Below are positions 1 to 6,954 of a stretch of 12,276 nucleotides of DNA, piece by piece; the first letter of the stretch is position 1; each line of letters begins with the position of its first letter. The notes beneath the pieces were generated by a model that did not search any database, was not told where the DNA came from, and saw only the letters and a program-made list of their open reading frames with translations. Source of the DNA: Rhodoferax sp. UBA5149 (GTDB taxonomy: Bacteria; Pseudomonadota; Gammaproteobacteria; Burkholderiales; Burkholderiaceae_C). The translations under genes were made by a program, and so were the position numbers. Location of the stretch: contig NZ_DHXT01000106.1 in the NCBI RefSeq assembly GCF_002413825.1, forward strand, positions 21,515 to 33,790. Reading direction: 5' to 3'.

Positions 1-1364
1 CCGACCCGGATGGCAACCTGAGCATGGAACGCGAAGCCCTCACGCTCGAAGCCCTGGCCATCGCCATGGCGGCCCGCAATTCGGGCGGCATCGTCATTGC
101 GCAGGTGGAGCGCGTGGCGGAGCGCGGCGCCCTGCACCCGCGCCAGGTACGGGTGCCGGGCGTGCTGGTCGATGCCGTGGTGGTGGCCAGCAACCCGGCC
201 TACCATATGCAGACCTTCTCCGAGCAGTACAACCCCGCCTATTCCGGCGAAATCCGCGTGCCGATGGACACCCTGCCCGCGGTCCCCATGAGCGAGCGCA
301 AGGTCATTGCCCGGCGTGCGGCCATGGAACTGCGACCCAACAGCGTGGTCAATCTCGGCATTGGCATGCCCGAAGGCGTGGCGGGCGTGGCGGCTGAAGA
401 AAAGGTGATCGATCTGATGACGCTGACCGCCGAGCCCGGCGTCATCGGCGGTATTCCGGCCAGCGGCATGAGCTTTGGCGCGGCCGTCAATGCCCAGGCG
501 GTGATTGACCAGCCCAACCAGTTTGACTTTTACGACGGCGGTGGACTCGACATTGCCGTGCTGGGGCTGGCGCAGGCCGATGCGCATGGCAATCTGAACG
601 TCAGTAAATTCGGCACCCGCCTGGCCGGGGCGGGTGGCTTTATCAACATCAGCCAGAATGCCAAAACCGTGGTGTTTGTAGGCACTTTCACCGCGGGTGA
701 CCTGGACGTGCGCGTGGAAGGCGGCCGACTGCGGGTGGTCAGTGAGGGCACAACGCACAAGTTTGTGAAAGACGTGGAGCACCGCACCTTCAGCGGACGC
801 GAAGCACGCAGGCGGGGCCAGCGCGTGCTGTACGTGACCGAGCGCTGCGTCTTCCGCTTGAGCGGTGATGCCCACAGTGGTGGTCTGGAGTTGATTGAGA
901 TTGCCCCCGGTATTGATCTGGAACGCGACGTGCTGGCCCATATGGATTTCATGCCCACCATCAGTACGCAACTCAAATTGATGGATGGCGCCTTGTTTGC
1001 GGATGAGTCGATGGGTTTACGCGATCGTTTGCTGGCCACGCCGCTGGCGCAACGGTTTGAGTTGGACCGTGAGCACCGTTTGCTGTTCATCAATTTTGAA
1101 GGGCTCGCTATCGACGCGCTGTCTGACGTTGCCGAGGTGGAGCGCATGGTGGAGGGTTTGCTCGCGCCGGTGGTGAGCAGTCCAGCGGAGCGCGTGGCGG
1201 TGGTCGTGAATTACGACAGCTTCAGCATTCTGCCCACCCTGGTGGATGAGTACTCTTCCATGGTCAAGCGCTTGACCTCGCGCTTTTACAGCGGGGTGAC
1301 GCGCTATGGGACGGGTGGCTTCTTGAAAGCACGGCTTGATGCTGGCAAGATGGCGCCTATCTAA
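1..1364 (+). CDS. Acyl-CoA:acetate/3-ketoacid-type CoA-transferase (5'-partial)
   Basis: The frame is open from base 3 and runs through the first ATG (base 24), so the true start is left of the window. The residues before that Met (DPDGNLS) read like family sequence. Numbering from the base-24 Met, NLGIGMPEGVA (110-120) is the glycine-rich segment after the domain linker. LTAEPGVIGG (134-143) carries the expected catalytic glutamate E137, which forms the glutamyl-CoA thioester in family I CoA-transferases. Residues about 90-310 are the second (beta-like) half of the fold; the first half is largely missing. The last ~130 residues form an extension holding LLFINFEGLAID and VVVNYDSFSIL, present in the long members of this family (roughly 650 residues, from memory) and absent from short YdiF-type enzymes. 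The enzyme moves CoA between short-chain acyl-CoAs and a carboxylate such as acetate in the cytoplasm; its substrate cannot be read from sequence. No rho-independent terminator follows. Family assignment is firm, substrate unknown. Confidence 0.88.
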   Translation, partial: DPDGNLSMEREALTLEALAIAMAARNSGGIVIAQVERVAERGALHPRQVRVPGVLVDAVVVASNPAYHMQTFSEQYNPAYSGEIRVPMDTLPAVPMSERKVIARRAAMELRPNSVVNLGIGMPEGVAGVAAEEKVIDLMTLTAEPGVIGGIPASGMSFGAAVNAQAVIDQPNQFDFYDGGGLDIAVLGLAQADAHGNLNVSKFGTRLAGAGGFINISQNAKTVVFVGTFTAGDLDVRVEGGRLRVVSEGTTHKFVKDVEHRTFSGREARRRGQRVLYVTERCVFRLSGDAHSGGLELIEIAPGIDLERDVLAHMDFMPTISTQLKLMDGALFADESMGLRDRLLATPLAQRFELDREHRLLFINFEGLAIDALSDVAEVERMVEGLLAPVVSSPAERVAVVVNYDSFSILPTLVDEYSSMVKRLTSRFYSGVTRYGTGGFLKARLDAGKMAPI

Positions 1365-1408
1365 GCGGGATGCACCCGAGCGAAGCAGTCGTACCGTGGG
1401 CACTGAAC

Positions 1409-1440
1409 CCGACGCGTCAAAAACGTCTCAGGTGCGTCGG
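1409..1440. repeat. Small inverted repeat in the spacer after the CoA-transferase
   Basis: CCGACGC (1409-1415) is matched by GCGTCGG (1434-1440) around an 18-base loop. The left arm also overlaps the 8-base palindrome GACGCGTC (1411-1418). No T-run follows, so it is not a typical intrinsic terminator. It could be a weak mRNA stem-loop, a protein-binding dyad or chance. The rest of the 249-base spacer (1365-1613) holds no convincing gene; the open frame across it has no family-like sequence. Confidence 0.25.
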
Positions 1441-1501
1441 CGGCCTATCGGTATGGAGAGCAGGTAGACTCGCTCAGATTCCGAGGGCAACTGTGGGGAA
1501 A

Positions 1502-1514
1502 ATTTCAATGAAAT
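1502..1514. promoter_or_regulatory. Perfect AT-rich dyad upstream of the FimV-like gene (possible operator)
   Basis: ATTTCA (1502-1507) and TGAAAT (1509-1514) form a perfect dyad around one base, about 100 bases ahead of the FimV-like start in the least GC-rich part of the spacer. It could bind a regulator, but no partner is known and a 6+6 dyad is easily met by chance. Confidence 0.2.
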
Positions 1515-1601
1515 CAACCTACCGGTCATGCGTGTGCAGGCCGAACCTGGCTTTCCCGTTTGAGGTGTTGCCAATTTACCGGGAGAGAATAATTTATAGT
1601 C

Positions 1602-1608
1602 AGGAAGG
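1602..1608 (+). promoter_or_regulatory. Ribosome binding site deciding a TTG start
   Basis: AGGAAGG lies five bases before the TTG at 1614. No ATG or GTG in frame has a comparable Shine-Dalgarno, and starting at this TTG gives a basic residue cluster followed by a hydrophobic stretch, as expected for a signal sequence. Confidence 0.7.
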
Positions 1609-1613
1609 CTGTC

Positions 1614-3749
1614 TTGAAACATAAAGCCAAAATTATTGGGGTCGCGCTACTTTGTATTGCCTTCGGCAGCGCGGCGCTTACATTGGGTCGCGCTCACGGT
1701 GCGGCGCTGATTGGTCGGCCCCTTGAGATATTGGTCCCGGTTCAGATGGACGCAGGGGAGGATGCCTCGTCCTTGTGTTTTGATGCCGAAGTATTCCATG
1801 CCGATACGCGTCAGGAGGCCAGTCGCGTACGTGTGGTCGTCGAAGCGACGGCGCAAGCCCATATGGCCAATGTGCGGATATTGTCCTCGGCGCTCGTTGA
1901 CGAACCTGTTGTCACCGTCTATTTGCGTACCGGCTGCGGCCAAAAAACTACGCGTCGTTACGTCCTGCTGGCGGACTTTCCAAGCGAAGTCGCAGCAGCG
2001 TCAGCGTCGCCTGTTGTTCCCGCATTGGCTTCCGCAAAGGTTGATTTGAATCCCGCCATCCCAGTTACTGAAACCGTGCCTCCGACGGTTTTTGCCTCGG
2101 CATCGGGCGCGCCTGTTTCGGTCGTCAAAACGAAGACGGCGCCGCTGCCAAAACAAACGGTTCGACGGAAAGTTGCCAGCAAACGCCCGGAGGTGAAGAC
2201 GGCCCTTGCTGCTTCCAGGCGCACGATGTCAGACGAAAAGAGCAAGACAGGACGACCTGCGGGCCAGTCCCGATTAAAGCTAGACCCGCTGGAATTGCTC
2301 TCCGACCGGGTCGCGAACCTTGACTCTTACATGACATTCGCGCCGACTGAAGACGCTTTGCGTAGTGTGCAGAAAATACAGGCGCTTGAAGGGGATGTGA
2401 CGGCTTTGCGTGCCTTGGACGAAAAAAATGAAGCCAGCCTCGTGGACTTGAAGGCTCGTTTGCAAAAGGCGGAGGCGCAGCGTTTCCCCGACGGATTGAT
2501 TTACGCATTGATCGTCCTTGTGTTGGCTTGTCTGACTGCCGTGGTTTTTCTCTGGAGCCGACAGCGGCGCTTGCAGGCGGGTGGCAACGATTGGTGGAGC
2601 GGCTCTATCGCTGCGCCAGCATCGATACCTCCTGAACCCGAGCCTCCCGCCGGGCCGGTGACCGCCCGCGGGGAGCTGGACGGGGCACTTGCATCGGAGA
2701 AGACGCGCACAACGGTCTTGCCCCGGTCATCGAATGATTCTGGGCTTTCGACCGACTTTGCGGTTAGCGTGAAGGAAATGAGCCACACGAATTTCGATGA
2801 TTTCATGCAGTCGGGCGCGGCGCATAGTTCGAACCGAAAGCCGCCCCCGTTGCCCTCGCCAACGGTGGTTGCGCAGAGGAGGCTGGCGCGCAGTCTCAAT
2901 TCCGACGCGATATTGGATGCCCGGCAGCAGGCAGAGTTTTTTGTTTCGCTTGGACAAACCCATCAAGCGGTGCAAATTCTAAAACATCAAATCGCTGAAA
3001 GTGACGAGCCAAATCCATTCGTTTACCTGGATTTACTCAGCATATTCCATTCACTCAGTCAGAGATCTGACTTTCAGCACCTGCGCGAGGATTTTGACCG
3101 GCTGTTTAACGGGCGAGTTCCTGAGTTCATGTCCTTCAAGGATGAAGGCAGGGGCTTGGAGTCCTACCCGGACGTATTGTCCCGTATCACTGACCTGTGG
3201 CCAACGCCCAAAGTACTCGATGTGATTGAGGCTTGCGTTTTTCAGGATCCACGGCATGCCAAAAGTCAGTCGTTTGATCTCGCGGCATTTCGTGATCTGC
3301 TGTTGCTGCATGCCGTTGCACAGGGTGTTGTTCGTGTTCCGCAGTCGGACGGTGGCGAATCCGAGGTCGGAGCTACCCTGCGTTCCGTCGCACGAATCAG
3401 CACATCGTCCAACTTGGCTGAGTCTGGTTATGCGGCGCCTGCGCCAGCCAGTGTCCCCGTGCGGTTGATCAGCGAGCAAGCTGATCTGTCTCCGCCGGAA
3501 ATCCGGTTTCCTCGCGTGCTGGATTTAGACCTGGATTTGTCTGATTCGGAAATGGAAGGTGTTGCTTCAAATCCTGTGTCGACTGCGGATGTCGACCTTC
3601 CGCTGTTGATGCCCGATGATAGAGAGTTCGATAGTCGGGGCGTAGACGCCGCACGCACGCTCGACAGTGGGAATTTGATCGATTTTGATCTGCCAGAGAC
3701 ACCGGCGCAGCCAGGATTAAGCGGTAACAAGCCGGCGGACCGGAAATAG
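1614..3749 (+). CDS. FimV/HubP-like polar membrane protein without a visible LysM domain
   Basis: A 711-residue protein from a TTG start chosen for its Shine-Dalgarno. Residues 1-30 (MKHKAKIIGVALLC...) look like a signal sequence. Residues 31-125 resemble the N-terminal FimV domain: IGRPLEILVPVQ, LCFDAEVFHAD (C55), EPVVTVYL, then a second cysteine (C108) before RRYVLLADFP; C55 and C108 could form a periplasmic disulfide. A Pro/Ala/Lys-rich linker (126-220) and a likely coiled coil (about 226-290) lead to one transmembrane helix (about 294-315). The cytoplasmic part holds a low-complexity linker, then a TPR-like helical region (about 435-500, including AEFFVSLGQTHQAVQILKHQI), and an acidic tail with DLDLDLSDSE and IDFDLPE motifs. 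FimV/HubP proteins organise the cell pole and type IV pili or twitching. No LysM peptidoglycan-binding module is recognisable. Codon use looks less GC-rich than its neighbours. Family fairly sure; pilus role inferred. Confidence 0.75.
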   Translation: MKHKAKIIGVALLCIAFGSAALTLGRAHGAALIGRPLEILVPVQMDAGEDASSLCFDAEVFHADTRQEASRVRVVVEATAQAHMANVRILSSALVDEPVVTVYLRTGCGQKTTRRYVLLADFPSEVAAASASPVVPALASAKVDLNPAIPVTETVPPTVFASASGAPVSVVKTKTAPLPKQTVRRKVASKRPEVKTALAASRRTMSDEKSKTGRPAGQSRLKLDPLELLSDRVANLDSYMTFAPTEDALRSVQKIQALEGDVTALRALDEKNEASLVDLKARLQKAEAQRFPDGLIYALIVLVLACLTAVVFLWSRQRRLQAGGNDWWSGSIAAPASIPPEPEPPAGPVTARGELDGALASEKTRTTVLPRSSNDSGLSTDFAVSVKEMSHTNFDDFMQSGAAHSSNRKPPPLPSPTVVAQRRLARSLNSDAILDARQQAEFFVSLGQTHQAVQILKHQIAESDEPNPFVYLDLLSIFHSLSQRSDFQHLREDFDRLFNGRVPEFMSFKDEGRGLESYPDVLSRITDLWPTPKVLDVIEACVFQDPRHAKSQSFDLAAFRDLLLLHAVAQGVVRVPQSDGGESEVGATLRSVARISTSSNLAESGYAAPAPASVPVRLISEQADLSPPEIRFPRVLDLDLDLSDSEMEGVASNPVSTADVDLPLLMPDDREFDSRGVDAARTLDSGNLIDFDLPETPAQPGLSGNKPADRK

Positions 3750-3781
3750 ACCGGACACGAGGACTGTCAGTCCCGGAAACA

Positions 3782-3811
3782 AAAACGCCAACCGGAAGGG
3801 GTTGGCGTTTT
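3782..3811. terminator. Bidirectional rho-independent terminator between the FimV-like gene and tRNA-Phe
   Basis: A perfect 12-base-pair stem, AAAACGCCAACC (3782-3793) with GGTTGGCGTTTT (3800-3811), encloses a six-base loop. On the plus strand it follows the FimV-like stop by 32 bases and ends in TTTT. On the minus strand the stem is followed by TTTTTGTTT (about 3777-3785), the stronger tract, and lies 14 bases past the tRNA-Phe CCA end. It therefore closes both convergent units. Confidence 0.9.
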
Positions 3812-3825
3812 GTAAGGTAAAACCT

Positions 3826-3901
3826 TGGTGGCCTGGGGCGGAATCGAACCACCGACACAAGGATTTTCAATCCTCTGCTCTACCGACTGAGCTACCGGGC
3901 C
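3826..3901 (-). tRNA. tRNA-Phe, anticodon GAA
   Basis: The 76-base cloverleaf reads 5' from 3901. It has D-arm GCTC...GAGC, anticodon loop TTGAAAA (3864-3870) with anticodon GAA at 3866-3868, T-arm GGTGG/CCGCC around TTCGATT, discriminator A73 and an encoded CCA (3826-3828). The sequence is close to the E. coli and betaproteobacterial tRNA-Phe. The acceptor stem is GGCCCGG against CCAGGCC, which leaves C5 (base 3897) facing A68 (base 3834), a non-Watson-Crick pair inside an otherwise perfect stem. It lies 48 bases downstream of the response regulator gene on the same strand, with its own -10 element in between and a strong terminator after it. Confidence 0.97.
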
Positions 3902-3911
3902 TGAGCCTCAA

Positions 3912-3920
3912 ATTATAGCA
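3912..3920 (-). promoter_or_regulatory. Extended -10 promoter of tRNA-Phe
   Basis: On the minus strand TGCTATAAT is a perfect extended -10 (TGnTATAAT), placing the transcription start near 3905, just ahead of the mature 5' end at 3901. The -35 region at 16-17 base spacing (CTGATT or GCTGAT) is weak, as is common with an extended -10. A TTGACC overlapping the upstream stop codon is 30 bases from the -10, too far to serve. Confidence 0.7.
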
Positions 3921-3949
3921 GTATCTCAGCCGAAATCAGCTACCTGCGG

Positions 3950-4627
3950 TCAAGCCGTGTTGCGCTTGTTTCGCGTCAAGTCAACGCCCAATTGCTTTAA
4001 CTTTCGATAAAGGTGTGTTCTCTCAAGCCCTGTTTTTTCGGCCACCCGTGTCATCGAGCCATTTTCTTTGGCGAGGTGGTATTCAAAATACGCTTTTTCA
4101 AATTCGTCACGGGACTCACGCAATGGTTTGTCGAGCATGAAGCTTTGTCGCGATTGAGGTCCCGCTTCTACCGCGACAAACCCGGACTGGCCGACCGTCG
4201 TGGCAACCTCGACCACCTGCAAGACGGCCGGCGCCGTGAGAGGCACTGCTGGCTTGCGCAGCGTGCCACGCGCCAACCCCTGTTCGACTGCTTTGAGCAG
4301 CTTCTGCAGGGTGATGGGCTTTTCCAGGAAGGCCAGGGCACCAATCCTGGTGGCCTCCACCGCGGTGTCAATGGTCGCATGCCCACTCATCATGATGACG
4401 GGCATGGTGAGCGCCCCCGTGGATGACCACTCCTTGAGCAGCGTCACGCCATCGGTGTCCGGCATCCAGATATCCAGCAGCACCAGATCGGGCCGGTCAC
4501 GCAAGCGGGCCGCACGGGCTTGCGCGGCGTTTTCAGCCACTTCGACGTTATGCCCCTCGTCGTTCAGAATTTCCCACAACAGATCGCGGATGCCGAGCTC
4601 GTCGTCAACCACCAGTATGTTTGCCAT
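3950..4627 (-). CDS. Response regulator, receiver plus Fis-type helix-turn-helix (NtrX position, no AAA+ domain)
   Basis: A 225-residue cytoplasmic DNA-binding regulator, partner of the NtrY-like kinase 38 bases upstream. Residues 1-120 are a complete receiver: acidic pair D8/D9, phospho-acceptor D52 in LVLLDIWMPDTDG, S81 in MMSGHA, and K103 in FLEKP. A linker (about 121-170) rich in Ala, Val and Pro follows. The C-terminus (about 172-215) is a Fis-family helix-turn-helix: FEKAYFEYHLAKENGSMTRV, then AEKTGLERTHLYRKLKQLGV. The receiver resembles NtrX, but the ~240-residue sigma54-activating AAA+ domain of classical NtrX is absent, with no Walker A or GAFTGA motif anywhere. It should therefore act at sigma70-type promoters, as RegA/PrrA do. 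An AGGGGA Shine-Dalgarno lies 11 bases before the ATG. No terminator separates the stop from tRNA-Phe. Targets are unknown. Confidence 0.9.
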   Translation of the reverse strand: MANILVVDDELGIRDLLWEILNDEGHNVEVAENAAQARAARLRDRPDLVLLDIWMPDTDGVTLLKEWSSTGALTMPVIMMSGHATIDTAVEATRIGALAFLEKPITLQKLLKAVEQGLARGTLRKPAVPLTAPAVLQVVEVATTVGQSGFVAVEAGPQSRQSFMLDKPLRESRDEFEKAYFEYHLAKENGSMTRVAEKTGLERTHLYRKLKQLGVDLTRNKRNTA

Positions 4628-4665
4628 GATTTCGCGCGTCCCCTGGGTATGCTTATGTCGCCCGG

Positions 4666-6954
4666 CTATCCCGGCGCGACATTTTCTATAGCGAATGATA
4701 ACGACACTTGCGCGCCCATCACTTTACCGTCGACGACACGGTTGGCAATATCCACGCGAGAGCCATGCTCGTCGGCGATTTTCTTGACGACGGCCAAGCC
4801 CAGACCGGTCCCCTTGGCTTTGGTTGTGACGTAAGGTTCAAACGCGCGTTTGAGAATGTGCTCCGGAAAACCTGTGCCGCAGTCAACCACACTCAATCGA
4901 ACTCGCCCGACGGTCTCAAGCCACTGGGTTTTGAGGGTCACAGGGTGCGTGTCGGTATGGCCCGCAGTTTCAGTGGCATCCTGCGCGTTCTGAAGCAAGT
5001 TATGCATCACTTGGCGCAACTGCTGGGCGTCTCCCAGCACTCTCGGACAGCGCGGGTCAAGCTCCGTCTGCACCGGTACCGGCGAGGTCTCGCTGGCATA
5101 CAGCTGCAGTACTTCGGACACCAAGGTATTCAAATCAACCGGTTTCAGTTCAGCCGCAGGCAGTCGCGCATAGTCCCGGAATTCATTTACAAGACGCTTC
5201 ATGGCGTCAACCTGGTCGACGATGGTTTTGACGGACTTGGTGAGCAGGGCTTGCTCAGGTGGCGCGACCTTGCCTGTCAATTTCATCTCCAACCGTTCGG
5301 CTGACAACTGGATGGGGGTCAACGGGTTCTTGATCTCGTGGGCTAACCGGCGCGCCACTTCACCCCAGGCCTGTGCGCGCTGCGCTGACACGATTTCGGA
5401 GATATCATCAAAGACTAAAAGCCGTCCAGCCCCCGGAAGCTCTGCACCACGTGCTACCAAAATAAGAGCATTGTTGGCCTGCCTGCCAGCCAGCTCAACC
5501 GCCGTATTTCCAAGTTCAAAGGAATGCTGCCAGTGATCCAGACCATGTTCACCGCGGGCCCCCAAAAACGCATCAAACTGGGCTTGAACGTTTTCGCCAA
5601 AGGTCTGGAGGCCCTCAATCTCTGCCAGCCGATGGCCTTCGTAAGTCGCCAGCGGCACCCGAAGAATACGAGTCGCTCCCGGATTGGACGACTGAATGAC
5701 GCCTTGCGCATCGAGCACCATGACCCCGGCCGTGAGGTTGTCGAGTATCGTCTGTAAGTTGGCCCGCGCCGCGTTCACCTGCACCATGCTGGACTCGACC
5801 GCCGCTCGAGCATCTGACAGTTGCTGCGTCATCTGGGCAAACGAACGGGTCAGGCCATCCAGTTCATCCTTTCCTTGCAGCGTCGCTTTCGGCGTCAAAT
5901 CCCCCGCCGCCACCTGGCTCACGCCGTCGGCCAGCAGCAGAAGTGGGCGCGCAATCTGGTTACCCAATACAACCGCCAACAACACAGCGCCAAACACCGC
6001 CAGAAACAGACTGAGCGTCAAGGTTCCGATGTACATGCGGCGCAGCCCCTCGCGCGCCAGCGCCCGCTCCTGATACTCGCGGTTGGCCTCCGTGACCGCC
6101 AACGCATTGGCTACCAGCGTGGCGGGCAATGCTTGCGACACCAGGAGAAAGCGCGGCTCACTCAGCAAGCCCAAACTGGTGCTGGAGACCAGCACCAGCG
6201 CCTTGATACGTGCATTTCCCGCCACGCCTGGCACGGCATCATCAAGCCCTTCAATCCAGGTGAGGGACCTTTGAGCGCGCGCGTTGCGGAACTGCTGCTG
6301 GGTCGGGCGTTCCGGGTTCAATTGGTATCGGGATTGGCCGACGGCCGCAATCAGCTGTCCCGAGGCACTCCACAGCATCAGATCATTCGCGCCTAGTTGC
6401 GCGCGCGCGCGCTCCAGTGGTAGCCCGGCACTGACATCTTGCGTGTCTGCCAGCTGCAACGCGGAAGCACGCGCCTTGCTGGCCAATTCGTTGGACAGGG
6501 TTTCCAGCGTGACACGCCCGAGATTGAGGCCGGCGTCCAGCGCGCCTTCCACCTTGACATCAAACCAGCTTTCAATCGAGCGCGACACAAATTGGTAGGA
6601 AACCACATAAATCAGGACGCCTGGGGCAAACCCCGCCAACGCAAAAATAGCGGCCAGTTTGACCAGCAAACGGCTACCAAATTTGCCTTGGCGCAGCCGC
6701 TTCATCAGTCGAAAAGCAATCCACACAATGATGATCAGCAGCAGACTCGCAACCACCATATTCAGCGCAAAGAGCCGCGCGTAATTGCGCTCGTACATGT
6801 CGCGGTTGGTGGTGGCTTGCGTCAACAGGAACAGCAGCACCAGACCAATGGCGACCATGGCGGCCAGACTCGCCCCCACGGTCCAGCGCAGGGCACGGGA
6901 ATTTCTCAGGGAAAAACGGCCCGCAGCAGCGCTCGGGGTGCCTGTGCCGCTCAC
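4666..6954 (-). CDS. ntrY: NtrY-like transmembrane sensor histidine kinase
   Basis: A 762-residue inner-membrane kinase starting at GTG, whose GTGA overlaps the TGA stop of the DUF4390 gene, implying translational coupling. Hydrophobic segments lie at about 25-46, 62-84, 97-120 and 308-331, with a periplasmic sensor region (about 121-307) between the last two. A HAMP linker follows (about 332-384, IARPLLLLADGVSQVAAGDL), then a PAS domain (about 395-520, LDNLTAGVMVLDAQGVI...SNPGA). The HisKA domain carries the phospho-acceptor H539 in RRLAHEIKNPLTPIQLSAER, the NtrY signature. The catalytic domain has the N-box HNLLQNAQDA (651-660), G1 box DCGTGFP (691-697) and G2 box GTGLGLAVVKK (715-725). All catalytic residues are present. 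It should phosphorylate the adjacent regulator. The symbol rests on domain order and H-box; the signal (nitrogen, redox or envelope state) is unknown. Confidence 0.93.
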   Translation of the reverse strand: MSGTGTPSAAAGRFSLRNSRALRWTVGASLAAMVAIGLVLLFLLTQATTNRDMYERNYARLFALNMVVASLLLIIIVWIAFRLMKRLRQGKFGSRLLVKLAAIFALAGFAPGVLIYVVSYQFVSRSIESWFDVKVEGALDAGLNLGRVTLETLSNELASKARASALQLADTQDVSAGLPLERARAQLGANDLMLWSASGQLIAAVGQSRYQLNPERPTQQQFRNARAQRSLTWIEGLDDAVPGVAGNARIKALVLVSSTSLGLLSEPRFLLVSQALPATLVANALAVTEANREYQERALAREGLRRMYIGTLTLSLFLAVFGAVLLAVVLGNQIARPLLLLADGVSQVAAGDLTPKATLQGKDELDGLTRSFAQMTQQLSDARAAVESSMVQVNAARANLQTILDNLTAGVMVLDAQGVIQSSNPGATRILRVPLATYEGHRLAEIEGLQTFGENVQAQFDAFLGARGEHGLDHWQHSFELGNTAVELAGRQANNALILVARGAELPGAGRLLVFDDISEIVSAQRAQAWGEVARRLAHEIKNPLTPIQLSAERLEMKLTGKVAPPEQALLTKSVKTIVDQVDAMKRLVNEFRDYARLPAAELKPVDLNTLVSEVLQLYASETSPVPVQTELDPRCPRVLGDAQQLRQVMHNLLQNAQDATETAGHTDTHPVTLKTQWLETVGRVRLSVVDCGTGFPEHILKRAFEPYVTTKAKGTGLGLAVVKKIADEHGSRVDIANRVVDGKVMGAQVSLSFAIENVAPG
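6399..6412. repeat. (GC)7 alternating tract inside the kinase gene
   Basis: Fourteen bases of uninterrupted GC alternation encode Arg-Ala-Arg-Ala in the periplasmic region of the kinase (near residues 182-185). The frame is intact here. Such a tract can slip or adopt Z-DNA, but it also follows simply from RARA in a GC-rich genome. Confidence 0.5.

Noticed and set aside
1568..1600. TTGCCA, 16 bases, TAATTT (or TATAGT at 1595-1600) as a promoter for the FimV-like gene
   Set aside because: The first -10 matches only three of six bases. The better TATAGT has no -35 and would start transcription on top of the ribosome binding site.
1370..1624. An 84-codon open frame in the spacer before the FimV-like gene
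   Set aside because: It lacks a ribosome binding site and domain-like sequence, and runs into the FimV-like start. The spacer looks non-coding.
3814..3826. AAGGT-AAA-ACCTT hairpin just past tRNA-Phe as a second terminator
   Set aside because: Only five mostly A-T pairs with no T-run. The strong hairpin at 3782-3811 accounts for termination.
3921..3953. TTGACC overlapping the regulator stop codon as the tRNA-Phe -35
   Set aside because: It is 30 bases from the TATAAT, far outside the 16-18 base window.
4687..4696. TATAGCGAAT repeated near 9537-9546
   Set aside because: A ten-base match in unrelated contexts (kinase 3' end and after the rpoC stop), with no further similarity. Probably chance.
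4708..6396. Several 100-200 codon plus-strand open frames opposite the kinase gene
   Set aside because: All are fully covered by the intact kinase reading frame and have low-complexity compositions typical of antisense shadows.
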